Of a DNA stretch of 64,000 bases, positions 25,698 to 34,039 are shown piece after piece. The translations under genes and the position numbers were made by a program. Location of the stretch: the NCBI RefSeq assembly GCF_002258315.1, contig NZ_NOYD01000053.1, positions 24,704 to 88,703 on the forward strand. Reading direction: 5' to 3'. Each line of letters starts with the position of its first letter. Position 1 is the first letter of the stretch. This DNA is from Rhodococcus sp. 06-462-5. GTDB taxonomy: Bacteria > Actinomycetota > Actinomycetes > Mycobacteriales > Mycobacteriaceae. A model generated the notes under the pieces. That model ran no database searches, was not told the DNA's origin, and was given only the letters and a program-made list of their open reading frames with translations.

Positions 25698-27521
25698 GTG
25701 GGGGGACGCACATCGGTCGGAGACAACACCGCGGAGCAGGGCCGGACGGAGCCCGACACGGCACTCGAGCAGGACCAGCATCACCGCTACCACCTGCCGA
25801 CGGTCGAGTTCTCCGTCCCCTCACCGGACAAGCATCCTTTCGTCATGTGGGCCTGGGGCCTACTGCGGCTGGACTTCACCGGAATTGCATTCAGCGCGTT
25901 GTTCTTCTGCTGGTCGTTGACACCGTCTCTGCTCCCGCGTGGATGGTTGTTCCAGGGCATCATCGGCGGTATCAACGCGGCCATCGGCTACGCATTCGGC
26001 GTGGCGGTGGGATGGGCTGTCACCCGTTGGTGGCTCTCGTCCCGATCGTGGTGGCCGCTGCCGCGCACGGTGGAGCTGGCCGTCAAGGTCGCCGTACCCG
26101 TCCTCGCGATCGCAGCGTCGATGACCATGTTGGCGATCTCGGCGGAATGGCAGCGTGAGCTGGCCGCACTGATGGACGCCGAGGGCACCACCACCACCGG
26201 ATACTTCCGTACCGGTGCGCTCAGTATCGCCATTGCAGCGCTGCTGATTTCGGTGTGGCGGGTGTTGCGTGACCTCGTTCGACTGCTCGCCCGACAGATC
26301 AACCGCGTCGTCAAGATGCCACGCGAAGTGGCCAATGCGCTCGGGGTCGTCGTCCTCGTCGTGCTGTCCGTCGCCCTGGTTCAGGGTGTCCTGCTGCGGG
26401 CGGTCTCCGAGGTCACCAACTCGGCCTTCAGCCTGCAGAACGACGAAACTCGGGACGGCGCAGACCAACCCGTCGCCGACGAACGATCCGGCAGCCCGAA
26501 CTCGTTGGCGCCGTGGGACACTCTCGGATTCGAGGGCCGCAACTTCGTCTCCAGCGGGCTGCGCGCCGACGAGATGGAGCGGGCCACGGGTCGCCCCAGC
26601 CTCGAGCCGATCAGGGCATACGCCGGCCTGGAAACCGCTGAGACCCAGGACGAGCGACTGAACATCGTGGTCGCCGAACTCGAACGCACCGGGGCATTCC
26701 AGCGCGCGGCACTGGTCGTCGTTCCGACCACCGGAACCGGATGGGTCAATCCCACCGCCATCGAAGCCGAAGAACTCATGTTCGACGGCGATGTCGCCAC
26801 CGTCGCATCCCAGTACTCCTACCTGCCGAGTTGGATTTCCTTCATCGCGGAGGGCGACAAGGCCGCGCAGGCGGGCAAAGCTCTGATCGACAAGGTGCAC
26901 GATCGCTGGCTGCAGGAACCGGAGGCCACGCGCCCCAAGTTCTACGTCTACGGCGAGAGCCTCGGTACCCAGGCGGGAGAGGGCGCGTTCGACGGTTTGG
27001 CCGACATCCGGGCCACCACAGACGGGGTGCTGTGGGTTGGGCCGCCGAACAACAACCGCATCTGGAGTCAGTTCGTCAGCCGACGCGACCCGGGCAGCCC
27101 GGAGGTTCGGCCGGTCTACTCCGAGGGACTGACGGTTCGATTCGCCGACAACTCGTCGGGCATCCCGCCGGAGGATCAGCCCTGGTACGAGCCGCGAATC
27201 CTCTACGTGCAGCATGCGTCGGATCCGGTGGTCTGGTGGTCACCCGACCTGCTGTTCGAGCGTCCCGACTGGCTGTCCGAACCGCCGGGGCCGGACCGCT
27301 TGCCGAGCATGCGATGGTTCCCGGTCGTCACGTTCTGGCAGGTGGCCGCCGACCTGACCAACGCCGCGGGCGTTCCCGACGGTCACGGCCACAACTACGG
27401 AACCCTCGTGCTCGACGGCTGGGTTGCCGTCGCCGCGCCCGAGGGTTGGACCGACCGCGACACCGAACGAGTTCGCGGAGTCATGGAGCAATTCGCCGGC
27501 CGAGACGGTCCCGAGAAGTGA
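25698..27521 (+). CDS. Membrane-anchored alpha/beta hydrolase (Abhydrolase_9 type)
   Basis: A 607-residue protein. A soluble N-terminus (about 50 residues) is followed by four to five membrane helices (about residues 50-250), as in the Abhydrolase_9 N-terminal domain. The C-terminal alpha/beta-hydrolase domain has the nucleophile Ser421 in YGESLGT, an acid candidate in QHASDPVVWW and a His in DGHGHNYGT. Members are common in mycolata and unstudied; a lipase or thioesterase acting on envelope lipids is plausible. GTG 25698 is the first start after the purL stop and keeps the gene clear of it. The 3' end overlaps the CPBP protease gene (GTGA). Confidence 0.78.
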   Translation: MGGRTSVGDNTAEQGRTEPDTALEQDQHHRYHLPTVEFSVPSPDKHPFVMWAWGLLRLDFTGIAFSALFFCWSLTPSLLPRGWLFQGIIGGINAAIGYAFGVAVGWAVTRWWLSSRSWWPLPRTVELAVKVAVPVLAIAASMTMLAISAEWQRELAALMDAEGTTTTGYFRTGALSIAIAALLISVWRVLRDLVRLLARQINRVVKMPREVANALGVVVLVVLSVALVQGVLLRAVSEVTNSAFSLQNDETRDGADQPVADERSGSPNSLAPWDTLGFEGRNFVSSGLRADEMERATGRPSLEPIRAYAGLETAETQDERLNIVVAELERTGAFQRAALVVVPTTGTGWVNPTAIEAEELMFDGDVATVASQYSYLPSWISFIAEGDKAAQAGKALIDKVHDRWLQEPEATRPKFYVYGESLGTQAGEGAFDGLADIRATTDGVLWVGPPNNNRIWSQFVSRRDPGSPEVRPVYSEGLTVRFADNSSGIPPEDQPWYEPRILYVQHASDPVVWWSPDLLFERPDWLSEPPGPDRLPSMRWFPVVTFWQVAADLTNAAGVPDGHGHNYGTLVLDGWVAVAAPEGWTDRDTERVRGVMEQFAGRDGPEK

Positions 27522-28108
27522 GCACCGAGGCGTTGGCGATCGGCTCCGCGACGACGGCGTGGAGTACCTACGTCCTTCCCGCACTCGGTCTCGATGCCGG
27601 TGCGCGGGCGGTGGCCAATGCCTCGTTCGCCGTGGCCGTTGCGGCGGTCTCGGGCCGTGGCGCCGCGCAACTGGGTGTGCGCAACACCGCTGCCGGACTG
27701 AGATGGGGCGCTGCGGCGTCGGCGATTCCGGTTCTCGGATCTGCCGTCGTCGCCGCGATTCCGGCGTTGCGACGCCGGGTCCGGCCATCCGAGGACGAGC
27801 TGGCCGAGTGGATACTGTTTCGGATTCCGGTGGGGACGGTCCTCACCGAGGAGTTGCTCTTTCGCGGTGCGCTCCACTCCGCGTCGCCTGCCCTGTCGCC
27901 GATCTTTTTCGGGCTCTGGCACATTCACCCCGCTCGCGCGGCCGGTGACACCGTGGTCGGGACGGTCGTGGCGACGGCCGCGGCCGGGGTGGTGTTCTCG
28001 TGGCTGCGAGCCCGCAGCGGCAGTGTGCTCGCGCCGGCCCTGCTGCACTACTTCCTCAACGCCAGCGGCGCCGTTCTGGCGCATCTCGCTGCGAACGACA
28101 GGAGTTAG
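27518..28108 (+). CDS. CPBP-family intramembrane glutamic endopeptidase
   Basis: 196 residues with about five membrane segments. The ABI/CPBP motifs are present in order: E111-E112-LLF-R116-G (EExxxRG), then IFFGLWHIHP (FxxxxH) and a C-terminal HYFLN (HxxxN). These residues form the catalytic site of Rce1-type intramembrane proteases. Substrate is unknown; bacterial members process small membrane or secreted peptides, or protect against them. GTG 27518 overlaps the stop of the alpha/beta-hydrolase gene, so the two membrane enzymes are coupled and may work together. Confidence 0.88.
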   Translation: MSTEALAIGSATTAWSTYVLPALGLDAGARAVANASFAVAVAAVSGRGAAQLGVRNTAAGLRWGAAASAIPVLGSAVVAAIPALRRRVRPSEDELAEWILFRIPVGTVLTEELLFRGALHSASPALSPIFFGLWHIHPARAAGDTVVGTVVATAAAGVVFSWLRARSGSVLAPALLHYFLNASGAVLAHLAANDRS

Positions 28109-28113
28109 ACGCA

Positions 28114-28500
28114 GTGCCACCACACAAGGAAGTCGGCCCAGCCGAGGTTCGCGACGCCGTTCTGGCCGTCGAGGACTGGATCAAGGGCGAGGCGGACAAG
28201 CCTGCGCGGGCGCAGATCGCCGCCGCGGTGCGCACGACGGCCAGAACTCTCGGCCAGAACGCGCCGGGATCCTCGGTGGAGGTACGGGTGCCGCCGTTCG
28301 TCGCGGTGCAGTGCATCGTGGGGCCGCGACACACACGGGGGACCCCGCCGAACGTGGTCGAAACCGATGCGCTGACGTGGCTGCAGGTGGTCACCGGAAT
28401 CCGGGATTTCGCCGACGCACTCGCCGACGGTTCGATCGATGCGTCGGGCAGTAGGGCGGCCGAGGTGGGTCGCTGGTTGCCGCTGTTGTCCATCAGGTGA
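28114..28500 (+). CDS. Sterol-carrier-family conserved protein (Rv0807-like)
   Basis: A 128-residue protein (VPPHKEVGPAEVRDAVLAVEDW...) with the block SVEVRVPPFVAVQCIVGPRHTRGTPPNVVE. This type of gene sits just before purF across mycolata and is annotated as sterol carrier family protein after a weak SCP2-like similarity around its central sheet. No catalytic residues are obvious and its function is unknown. GTG 28114 uses caggag (28099-28104) lying in the end of the preceding gene. Confidence 0.75.
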   Translation: MPPHKEVGPAEVRDAVLAVEDWIKGEADKPARAQIAAAVRTTARTLGQNAPGSSVEVRVPPFVAVQCIVGPRHTRGTPPNVVETDALTWLQVVTGIRDFADALADGSIDASGSRAAEVGRWLPLLSIR

Positions 28501-28578
28501 TTCGCTCCGAATCGGACATGCGTTCACCTGCTGGGAATCTCCCGTCCACACGATGCGTTGACTCAGGCCGTGTGCCCG

Positions 28579-28584
28579 TAGACT
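28579..28584 (+). promoter_or_regulatory. Promoter of purF (TTGACT-15-TAGACT)
   Basis: TAGACT (28579-28584) with TTGACT at 28558-28563, spacer 15 bp, precedes purF by 37 bp. A Shine-Dalgarno agggag lies between it and the start. Confidence 0.45.
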
Positions 28585-28621
28585 CGGGCATGGCCCCCCG
28601 CCCCGTACCCCCAAGGGAGCA

Positions 28622-30190
28622 ATGCCCGTGACCAACGCCGATTTGTCGGTCGACAGTCCGAATCTTCTGGTAGGCAAACCGCTCGACGAACCGGAGAACG
28701 AGCCGCGCGAGGAGTGCGGAGTCTTCGGAGTATGGGCACCGGGCGAGGATGTGGCCAAGCTCTCGTATTACGGCCTCTATGCGCTGCAACACCGTGGTCA
28801 GGAGGCTGCCGGCATCGCCGTGTCCGACGGCTCGCAGGTGTTGGTGTTCAAGGATCTCGGTCTCGTGAGCCAGGTGTTCGACGAGCAGACACTCGGTGCC
28901 ATGCCCGGGCACGTCGCCATCGGGCACTGCCGCTACTCCACCAGTGGGTCGGTCACCTGGGAGAACGCGCAGCCGATCTTCCGCACCACCACTGCCGGGA
29001 CCGGGATTGCACTCGGACACAACGGAAATCTGGTGAACTTCGCCGAGCTCGCCACCAAGGCGCGTGACGCCGGGCTGATCAGTGATCGGCTGCAGGGCAA
29101 CGGTACGTCGGATTCCGACGTGGTGACCGCGCTGCTGGCGCACAAGGCCGCCGACTGCACCATCGAGCAGGCGGCGATGGAACTGCTGCCACTGCTCAAG
29201 GGTGCCTTCTGTCTGACGTTCATGGACGAGCACACCCTCTACGCCGCACGCGACCCGCACGGCGTGCGCCCGCTGTGCCTCGGCCGCCTCGATCGCGGCT
29301 GGGTGGTGGCCAGTGAGACGGCGGCACTCGACATCGTCGGTGCCGCGTTCGTCCGCGACATCGAGCCCGGTGAACTGCTCGCGATCGATGCCGACGGTGT
29401 GCGGTCCTCGCGATTCGCGGCCCCCGAGCCCAAGGGTTGCGTGTTCGAGTACGTGTACCTCGCTCGACCCGACAGCGTCATCGGTGGTCGTTCGGTGCAC
29501 TCGACGCGAGTCGAGATCGGACGACGCCTCGCGAAGGAGCATCCGGCCGAAGGCGACCTGGTGATTCCCGTGCCGGAGAGCGGAACTCCTGCTGCGGTCG
29601 GTTTCGCGCAGGGCTCCGGCATTCCCTACGGCCAGGGCTTGATGAAGAACGCCTACGTCGGCCGCACGTTCATCCAGCCGTCGCAGACCATTCGCCAGCT
29701 CGGCATCCGGCTCAAACTCAATCCTCTCAAAGAGGTCATACGGGGCAAAAGGCTGGTGGTGGTGGACGATTCGATCGTTCGCGGCAACACCCAGCGAGCC
29801 CTGATCAGGATGCTGCGCGAGGCCGGTGCGCTGGAGATCCACGTGCGTATCGCGTCGCCGCCGGTGCGCTGGCCCTGCTTCTACGGTATCGACTTCGCTT
29901 CTCCCGCAGAGCTGATCGCCAACGGTGTCGATTCCGAGGACGGGATTCTCGAGGGCGTTCGGCAGGCGATCGGTGCGGATTCGTTGGGGTACATCTCCAT
30001 CGACGGCATGATCGCTGCCTCCGAGCAGCCCGAATCCCGCTTGTGTGCAGCATGTTTCACCGGCAAGTACCCGATCGATCTGCCTGCCGACAATGCGCTC
30101 GGCAAGCACGTTCTCGAAGGTCTGCTGGCCTCGGCCGCCGGGCAGCCGGTGGACAACGACGCGAATGTGAGTGCTCTGAGTCGTCCGTGA
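28622..30190 (+). CDS. purF: Amidophosphoribosyltransferase
   Basis: A 522-residue enzyme for the first committed step of purine synthesis, PRPP plus glutamine to phosphoribosylamine. The N-terminal 31 residues form a propeptide ahead of Cys32 (EECGVFGVW), the glutaminase nucleophile exposed after processing. The glutaminase domain contains IGHCRYSTSG and LGHNGNL. The PRPP-binding loop is VVVDDSIVRGNT. Cysteines in FYGIDF-region neighbours and RLCAACFTGKYP fit the Fe-S cluster form of the enzyme. ATG 28622 follows agggag. Unlike in M. tuberculosis, purM does not follow directly: a four-gene ABC importer lies between. Confidence 0.98.
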   Translation: MPVTNADLSVDSPNLLVGKPLDEPENEPREECGVFGVWAPGEDVAKLSYYGLYALQHRGQEAAGIAVSDGSQVLVFKDLGLVSQVFDEQTLGAMPGHVAIGHCRYSTSGSVTWENAQPIFRTTTAGTGIALGHNGNLVNFAELATKARDAGLISDRLQGNGTSDSDVVTALLAHKAADCTIEQAAMELLPLLKGAFCLTFMDEHTLYAARDPHGVRPLCLGRLDRGWVVASETAALDIVGAAFVRDIEPGELLAIDADGVRSSRFAAPEPKGCVFEYVYLARPDSVIGGRSVHSTRVEIGRRLAKEHPAEGDLVIPVPESGTPAAVGFAQGSGIPYGQGLMKNAYVGRTFIQPSQTIRQLGIRLKLNPLKEVIRGKRLVVVDDSIVRGNTQRALIRMLREAGALEIHVRIASPPVRWPCFYGIDFASPAELIANGVDSEDGILEGVRQAIGADSLGYISIDGMIAASEQPESRLCAACFTGKYPIDLPADNALGKHVLEGLLASAAGQPVDNDANVSALSRP

Positions 30191-30304
30191 GCTGGGCGTT
30201 CCTGCGAGGGAACAGCAGGGTTTTCTCAATGCCACATATTGGAAACAGTCCGTCGGTACTGTCCCGAGTTACATAGGACACACCGATTTGGATAGAGGCA
30301 TCAG

Positions 30305-31975
30305 ATGACCCTGTCGCCCGACGACGGACGTATGCAGCGCTACAGCGCCGCATCCAGAACAGCAGTACGCAAGCACGGCAGGAAGACCGCCGCAATGGCA
30401 GCACTGTCGGTACTCGCATTGACGGCCGCAGCCTGCGGCTCGGGACGCACCGACGAAGCCGGTGGGTCCGGCGACGGCGGCGGCGAGACCATCACGGTCG
30501 GCACCACCGACCAGGTGACATCGCTCGACCCGGCCGGCTCGTACGACAACGGCTCGTTCATGGTGATGAATCAGACGTATCCCTTCCTGATGAACTTCGC
30601 GCCCGGTAGCTCCGAGCTCGAGCCCGACGCGGCCGAGAGCTGCGACTTCGCCGAGCCGACCGTCTACACGTGCACGCTCAAGGACGACCTGAAGTTCGCG
30701 AACGGCAACCCGCTGACGAGCGAGAGCGTCAAGTACTCCTTCGATCGAATCGTCGCGATCAACGATCCCAACGGGCCCGCGTCGTTGCTGACCAACCTCG
30801 ACAGCATCGCCACGCCGGACGAGAAGACCGTCGAATTCACCCTGAAGGCCGCGAACGACCAGACCTTCCCGCAGATTCTGGCGACCCCGGCAGGACCGAT
30901 CGTCGATCAGACCGTCTTCCCCGCCGACTCGATTCTCGACGACGACGCCATCGTGGCGGGTACGCCGTTCGCCGGACCGTACTCGATCGCGAGCTACGCC
31001 AAGAACTCCCTCGTCAGCTTCACCGCGAACGGTGACTACAACGGCATTCTCGGAACGCCGAAGACGTCGTCGATCAACGTCAAGTACTACACCAGCTCCG
31101 ACAACCTCAAGCTCGACGTGCAGAACAAGGCCATCGACGTCGCGTGGCGCTCGCTGACCCCGACGGACGTCGAATCGCTCGGCAGCGTGGACGGTCTGAC
31201 GGTGCACGAGGGACCCGGCGGCGAATCGCGCTACATGGTGTTCAACATGAACACGATGCCCGGCGACACCCCGGAGCAGAAGTTGGCCGTGCGCAAGGCA
31301 ATTGCGTCCTCGGTCGATCGTCAGGCGCTGTCCGACGGCGTCTACAAGGGCACCTACACCCCGCTGTACTCCGTGGTTCCCACCGGCCTGGCCGGCGCGA
31401 ACACCGCCTTCGGCGACGTCTACGGCACCACGCCCAACCGTGACGAGGCGGCCGGATTCCTCTCTGCCGCAGGCATTGCCACTCCCGTTCAGCTCAACCT
31501 GCAGTACAACCCGGATCACTACGGATCGAGCTCGAGCGAGGAATACGCCGCGATCAAGAGCCAGCTCGACGCGACGGGCCTGTTCAACGTGAACCTGCAG
31601 TCCACCGAGTGGAGCACCTACACCAAGGAACGCGTCGCCGACGCGTACCCGGTGTACCAGCTGGGCTGGTTCCCGGATTACCCGGATGCAGACAACTACC
31701 TGACGCCGTTCTTCGCGCCGGACAACTTCCTGCAGTCGCACTTCGAGAGCCCGGCCATCACCTCGCTGCTCGATCTCGAACGCACGACCGCCGACGAGAA
31801 TGCCCGGATGCAGATCATCGGTCAGATTCAAACCGAGCTCGCGACGAACTACCTGCCGACGCTTCCGTTGTTGGAGGGCAAGCAGATCGCCGTCGCCACC
31901 GACGAGATCAGCGGTGTGGACGAGACTCTCGACGCCTCGTTCAAGTTCCGGTTCGTCACGCTCGCCAAGAGCTGA
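30305..31975 (+). CDS. ABC transporter substrate-binding lipoprotein, peptide/nickel family 5
   Basis: A 556-residue solute-binding protein of the DppA/OppA (SBP_bac_5) family. A basic N-terminus (VRKHGRKTAAMAAL) precedes a hydrophobic stretch and a lipobox LTAAAC with Cys near residue 44. The diagnostic signature occurs early (SLDPAGSYDNGSF) and LKDDLKFANGNPLTSESVKYSFDR is the usual family block. The C-terminal domain contains YQLGWFPDYPDADNYLTPFF, a substrate-contact region of peptide binders. It heads an operon with two permeases and one double ATPase. Substrate is probably a short peptide. A later Met at residue 10 is another possible start. Confidence 0.92.
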   Translation: MTLSPDDGRMQRYSAASRTAVRKHGRKTAAMAALSVLALTAAACGSGRTDEAGGSGDGGGETITVGTTDQVTSLDPAGSYDNGSFMVMNQTYPFLMNFAPGSSELEPDAAESCDFAEPTVYTCTLKDDLKFANGNPLTSESVKYSFDRIVAINDPNGPASLLTNLDSIATPDEKTVEFTLKAANDQTFPQILATPAGPIVDQTVFPADSILDDDAIVAGTPFAGPYSIASYAKNSLVSFTANGDYNGILGTPKTSSINVKYYTSSDNLKLDVQNKAIDVAWRSLTPTDVESLGSVDGLTVHEGPGGESRYMVFNMNTMPGDTPEQKLAVRKAIASSVDRQALSDGVYKGTYTPLYSVVPTGLAGANTAFGDVYGTTPNRDEAAGFLSAAGIATPVQLNLQYNPDHYGSSSSEEYAAIKSQLDATGLFNVNLQSTEWSTYTKERVADAYPVYQLGWFPDYPDADNYLTPFFAPDNFLQSHFESPAITSLLDLERTTADENARMQIIGQIQTELATNYLPTLPLLEGKQIAVATDEISGVDETLDASFKFRFVTLAKS

Positions 31976-31979
31976 CGGC

Positions 31980-33071
31980 GTGCCCACTACCGACAGCACG
32001 ACGGTAGAGGGCGAGAAGCAAGCACAGCAGGCGAGCGCGCCGTCACGGTACGGCGCGCTCGCCCGTTATCTCGGGGTCAGATTTCTGCTGATCATTCCGA
32101 CTGCCTGGATTCTCGTCACCGTCGTCTTCTTTCTCATGCGGGTGATCGGTGATCCGATCACCGCCGCCCTCGGCGGCCGCCTACCCGCCGAACAGATCGC
32201 CCAGCGCAAGGCCGAAGCCGGATACGACCGGCCCATCCTGACGCAGTACTGGGAGTACCTGACCGGATTGCTGCGCGGCGATTTCGGCCGCTCGGCGACC
32301 GACAATCGCGCGATCAGTGACGTTCTGCTCGTCAACGGCGCTGCCACACTGGAATTGGCGTTCTGGGCACTGCTGGTCGCCTTCGCGGTCGGCATCCCGC
32401 TCGGCTTCTTCGCCGCCACCCATCGAGACCGATTCGGCGACGCCTCGCTGCGGATCTTCGCGATCCTGGCGTACGCGGCTCCGGTGTTCTTCGTCGGCAT
32501 GCTCCTCAAACTGCTGTTCGCCGTCAAGCTCGGCTGGCTGCCGGTGGCAGGACGAGCCAGCACCAATGTGGAACTGGCACTGCAGAACGTCTCGCCCAAG
32601 ACCAACATTCTGATCGTCGATTCGTTCCTCTACGGAGAGACGAGCTATACCGTGGACGTCCTGGAACATGCGGTACTTCCCGCTCTGGCTCTGGGTCTGC
32701 TGACGGCCGGAGTGTTCCTGAGGCTGGTGCGAGTCAACCTGATTCAGACCCTGCAGGCACCGTTCGTCGACGCCGCACGCGCTCGCGGATTGAGCGAGGG
32801 CACGGTGACGCGACGGCATGCGTTCCGCAACGCCATGATTCCCATCGTCACCGTCATCGGCCTGCAGATCGCCGTACTGCTCGGCGGAGCGGTGCTGACC
32901 GAGACGACCTTCGAGTGGCAGGGCCTGGGCTACGAACTCGCCCGGTACCTGCAGGCCCGCGATTTCGTTGCGGTGCAGGGCATCGTGACGTTCCTGGCCG
33001 TGGTGGTGGCCGTCGTCAGCTTCGTCACCGACGCGATCGTCGCACTCATCGACCCGAGAGTGAGGTTCTGA
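31980..33071 (+). CDS. Peptide-type ABC transporter permease (DppB-like)
   Basis: A 363-residue permease with about six membrane segments. An N-terminal cytoplasmic region of about 35 residues, rich in Thr, Gln and Ala, precedes TM1 (LLIIPTAWILVTVVFFLM). The family block RVIGDPITAALGG follows TM1, and the EAA loop is DAARARGLSEGTVTRRHAFRNAMIP, with AVLLGGAVLTETTFEWQGLG after it. GTG 31980 starts 4 bp after the lipoprotein stop. Its TGA shares one base with the ATG of the next permease. Confidence 0.92.
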   Translation: MPTTDSTTVEGEKQAQQASAPSRYGALARYLGVRFLLIIPTAWILVTVVFFLMRVIGDPITAALGGRLPAEQIAQRKAEAGYDRPILTQYWEYLTGLLRGDFGRSATDNRAISDVLLVNGAATLELAFWALLVAFAVGIPLGFFAATHRDRFGDASLRIFAILAYAAPVFFVGMLLKLLFAVKLGWLPVAGRASTNVELALQNVSPKTNILIVDSFLYGETSYTVDVLEHAVLPALALGLLTAGVFLRLVRVNLIQTLQAPFVDAARARGLSEGTVTRRHAFRNAMIPIVTVIGLQIAVLLGGAVLTETTFEWQGLGYELARYLQARDFVAVQGIVTFLAVVVAVVSFVTDAIVALIDPRVRF

Positions 33072-34039
33072 TGAGCACCGAAGTCGTGCTGTCCGACGTC
33101 CCTCCCACCCGTCCACACCGTCGAGGATTTCCCGGCGTCGCGTTCGTCAAGTCCACCTCGGGATTGCAACGCGTCACCCTGATCGTCGGCTTGGCCCTGA
33201 TGGTGGGGTTCGTGATCGCCGCGGTCTTCGCGCCGCTCCTCGCTCCGTACGGGTTCTCGCAGACCAGCGACGCCGGGCAGGATTTCGCCCGCCAGGCAGC
33301 CCCGTCCGCGCAGCATTGGTTCGGCACGTCGGTCCGCGGTGAGGACGTGTTCTCCCGCGTGATCTACGGTGCGAGAACAGCATTGATGGTGATCGCGTCG
33401 TCGTTGGTGCTCTCGCTGATCATCGGTGTTCCGCTCGGCCTGGCCTCGGGTTACATCGGCCGTTGGTTCGACCGCGTGCTCGTGCTGTTCATGGACGCGA
33501 TGTACGCGTTTCCATCGCTGCTCCTCGCGGTCGTCATCTCGATCGTCGTCGCAGGCGGACAATCGTCCAGCTTCGGCGGTATCGCGTCCGCAGCAATCGC
33601 CATCACGGCGATCTTCGTGCCGCAGTACTTCCGCGTGGTACGCAACGCCACGGTGGCGGTCAAGACCGAACCGTACGTCGACGCCGCCCGGGTCACCGGG
33701 GCCGGAACTCCGCGAATCCTGTTCCGCCACATCCTCGCCAACGTGGTGCAGACGCTGCCGGTCATCATCACCCTCAACGGTGCCGAGGCCATCCTGACCC
33801 TCGCCGGACTCGGCTTCCTCGGATTCGGCATCGAGCCCACCTCCGCCTCGGAGTGGGGCTACGACATCAACAAGGCGCTGCCCGACATCTCCAACGGCAT
33901 CTGGTGGACGTCGGTGTTCCCGGGCCTCGGCATCGTGCTGGTGGTGCTCGGCCTGACCATGGTGGGCGAAAGTGCAAGCGAGACACTCAATCCGCTGCTT
34001 CGTACCCGCAAGAAGTTCAAGAAGGCGGTGAAGGTATGA
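33071..34039 (+). CDS. Peptide-type ABC transporter permease (DppC-like)
   Basis: A 322-residue second permease. It has the DppC layout: cytoplasmic N-terminus, TM1 (VTLIVGLALMVGFVIAAVFAPLLAPYG), the HWFGTSVRGEDVFSRVIYGARTAL block, and an EAA loop DAARVTGAGTPRILFRHILANV. It pairs with the upstream DppB-like protein in the membrane. The stop overlaps the ATPase start (ATGA). A run of lysines at the C-terminus (RKKFKKAVKV) is probably cytoplasmic. Confidence 0.92.
   Translation: MSTEVVLSDVPPTRPHRRGFPGVAFVKSTSGLQRVTLIVGLALMVGFVIAAVFAPLLAPYGFSQTSDAGQDFARQAAPSAQHWFGTSVRGEDVFSRVIYGARTALMVIASSLVLSLIIGVPLGLASGYIGRWFDRVLVLFMDAMYAFPSLLLAVVISIVVAGGQSSSFGGIASAAIAITAIFVPQYFRVVRNATVAVKTEPYVDAARVTGAGTPRILFRHILANVVQTLPVIITLNGAEAILTLAGLGFLGFGIEPTSASEWGYDINKALPDISNGIWWTSVFPGLGIVLVVLGLTMVGESASETLNPLLRTRKKFKKAVKV

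Noticed and set aside
28493..30235. 580-codon open frame opposite purF
   Set aside because: Entirely antisense to purF and without recognisable domains.
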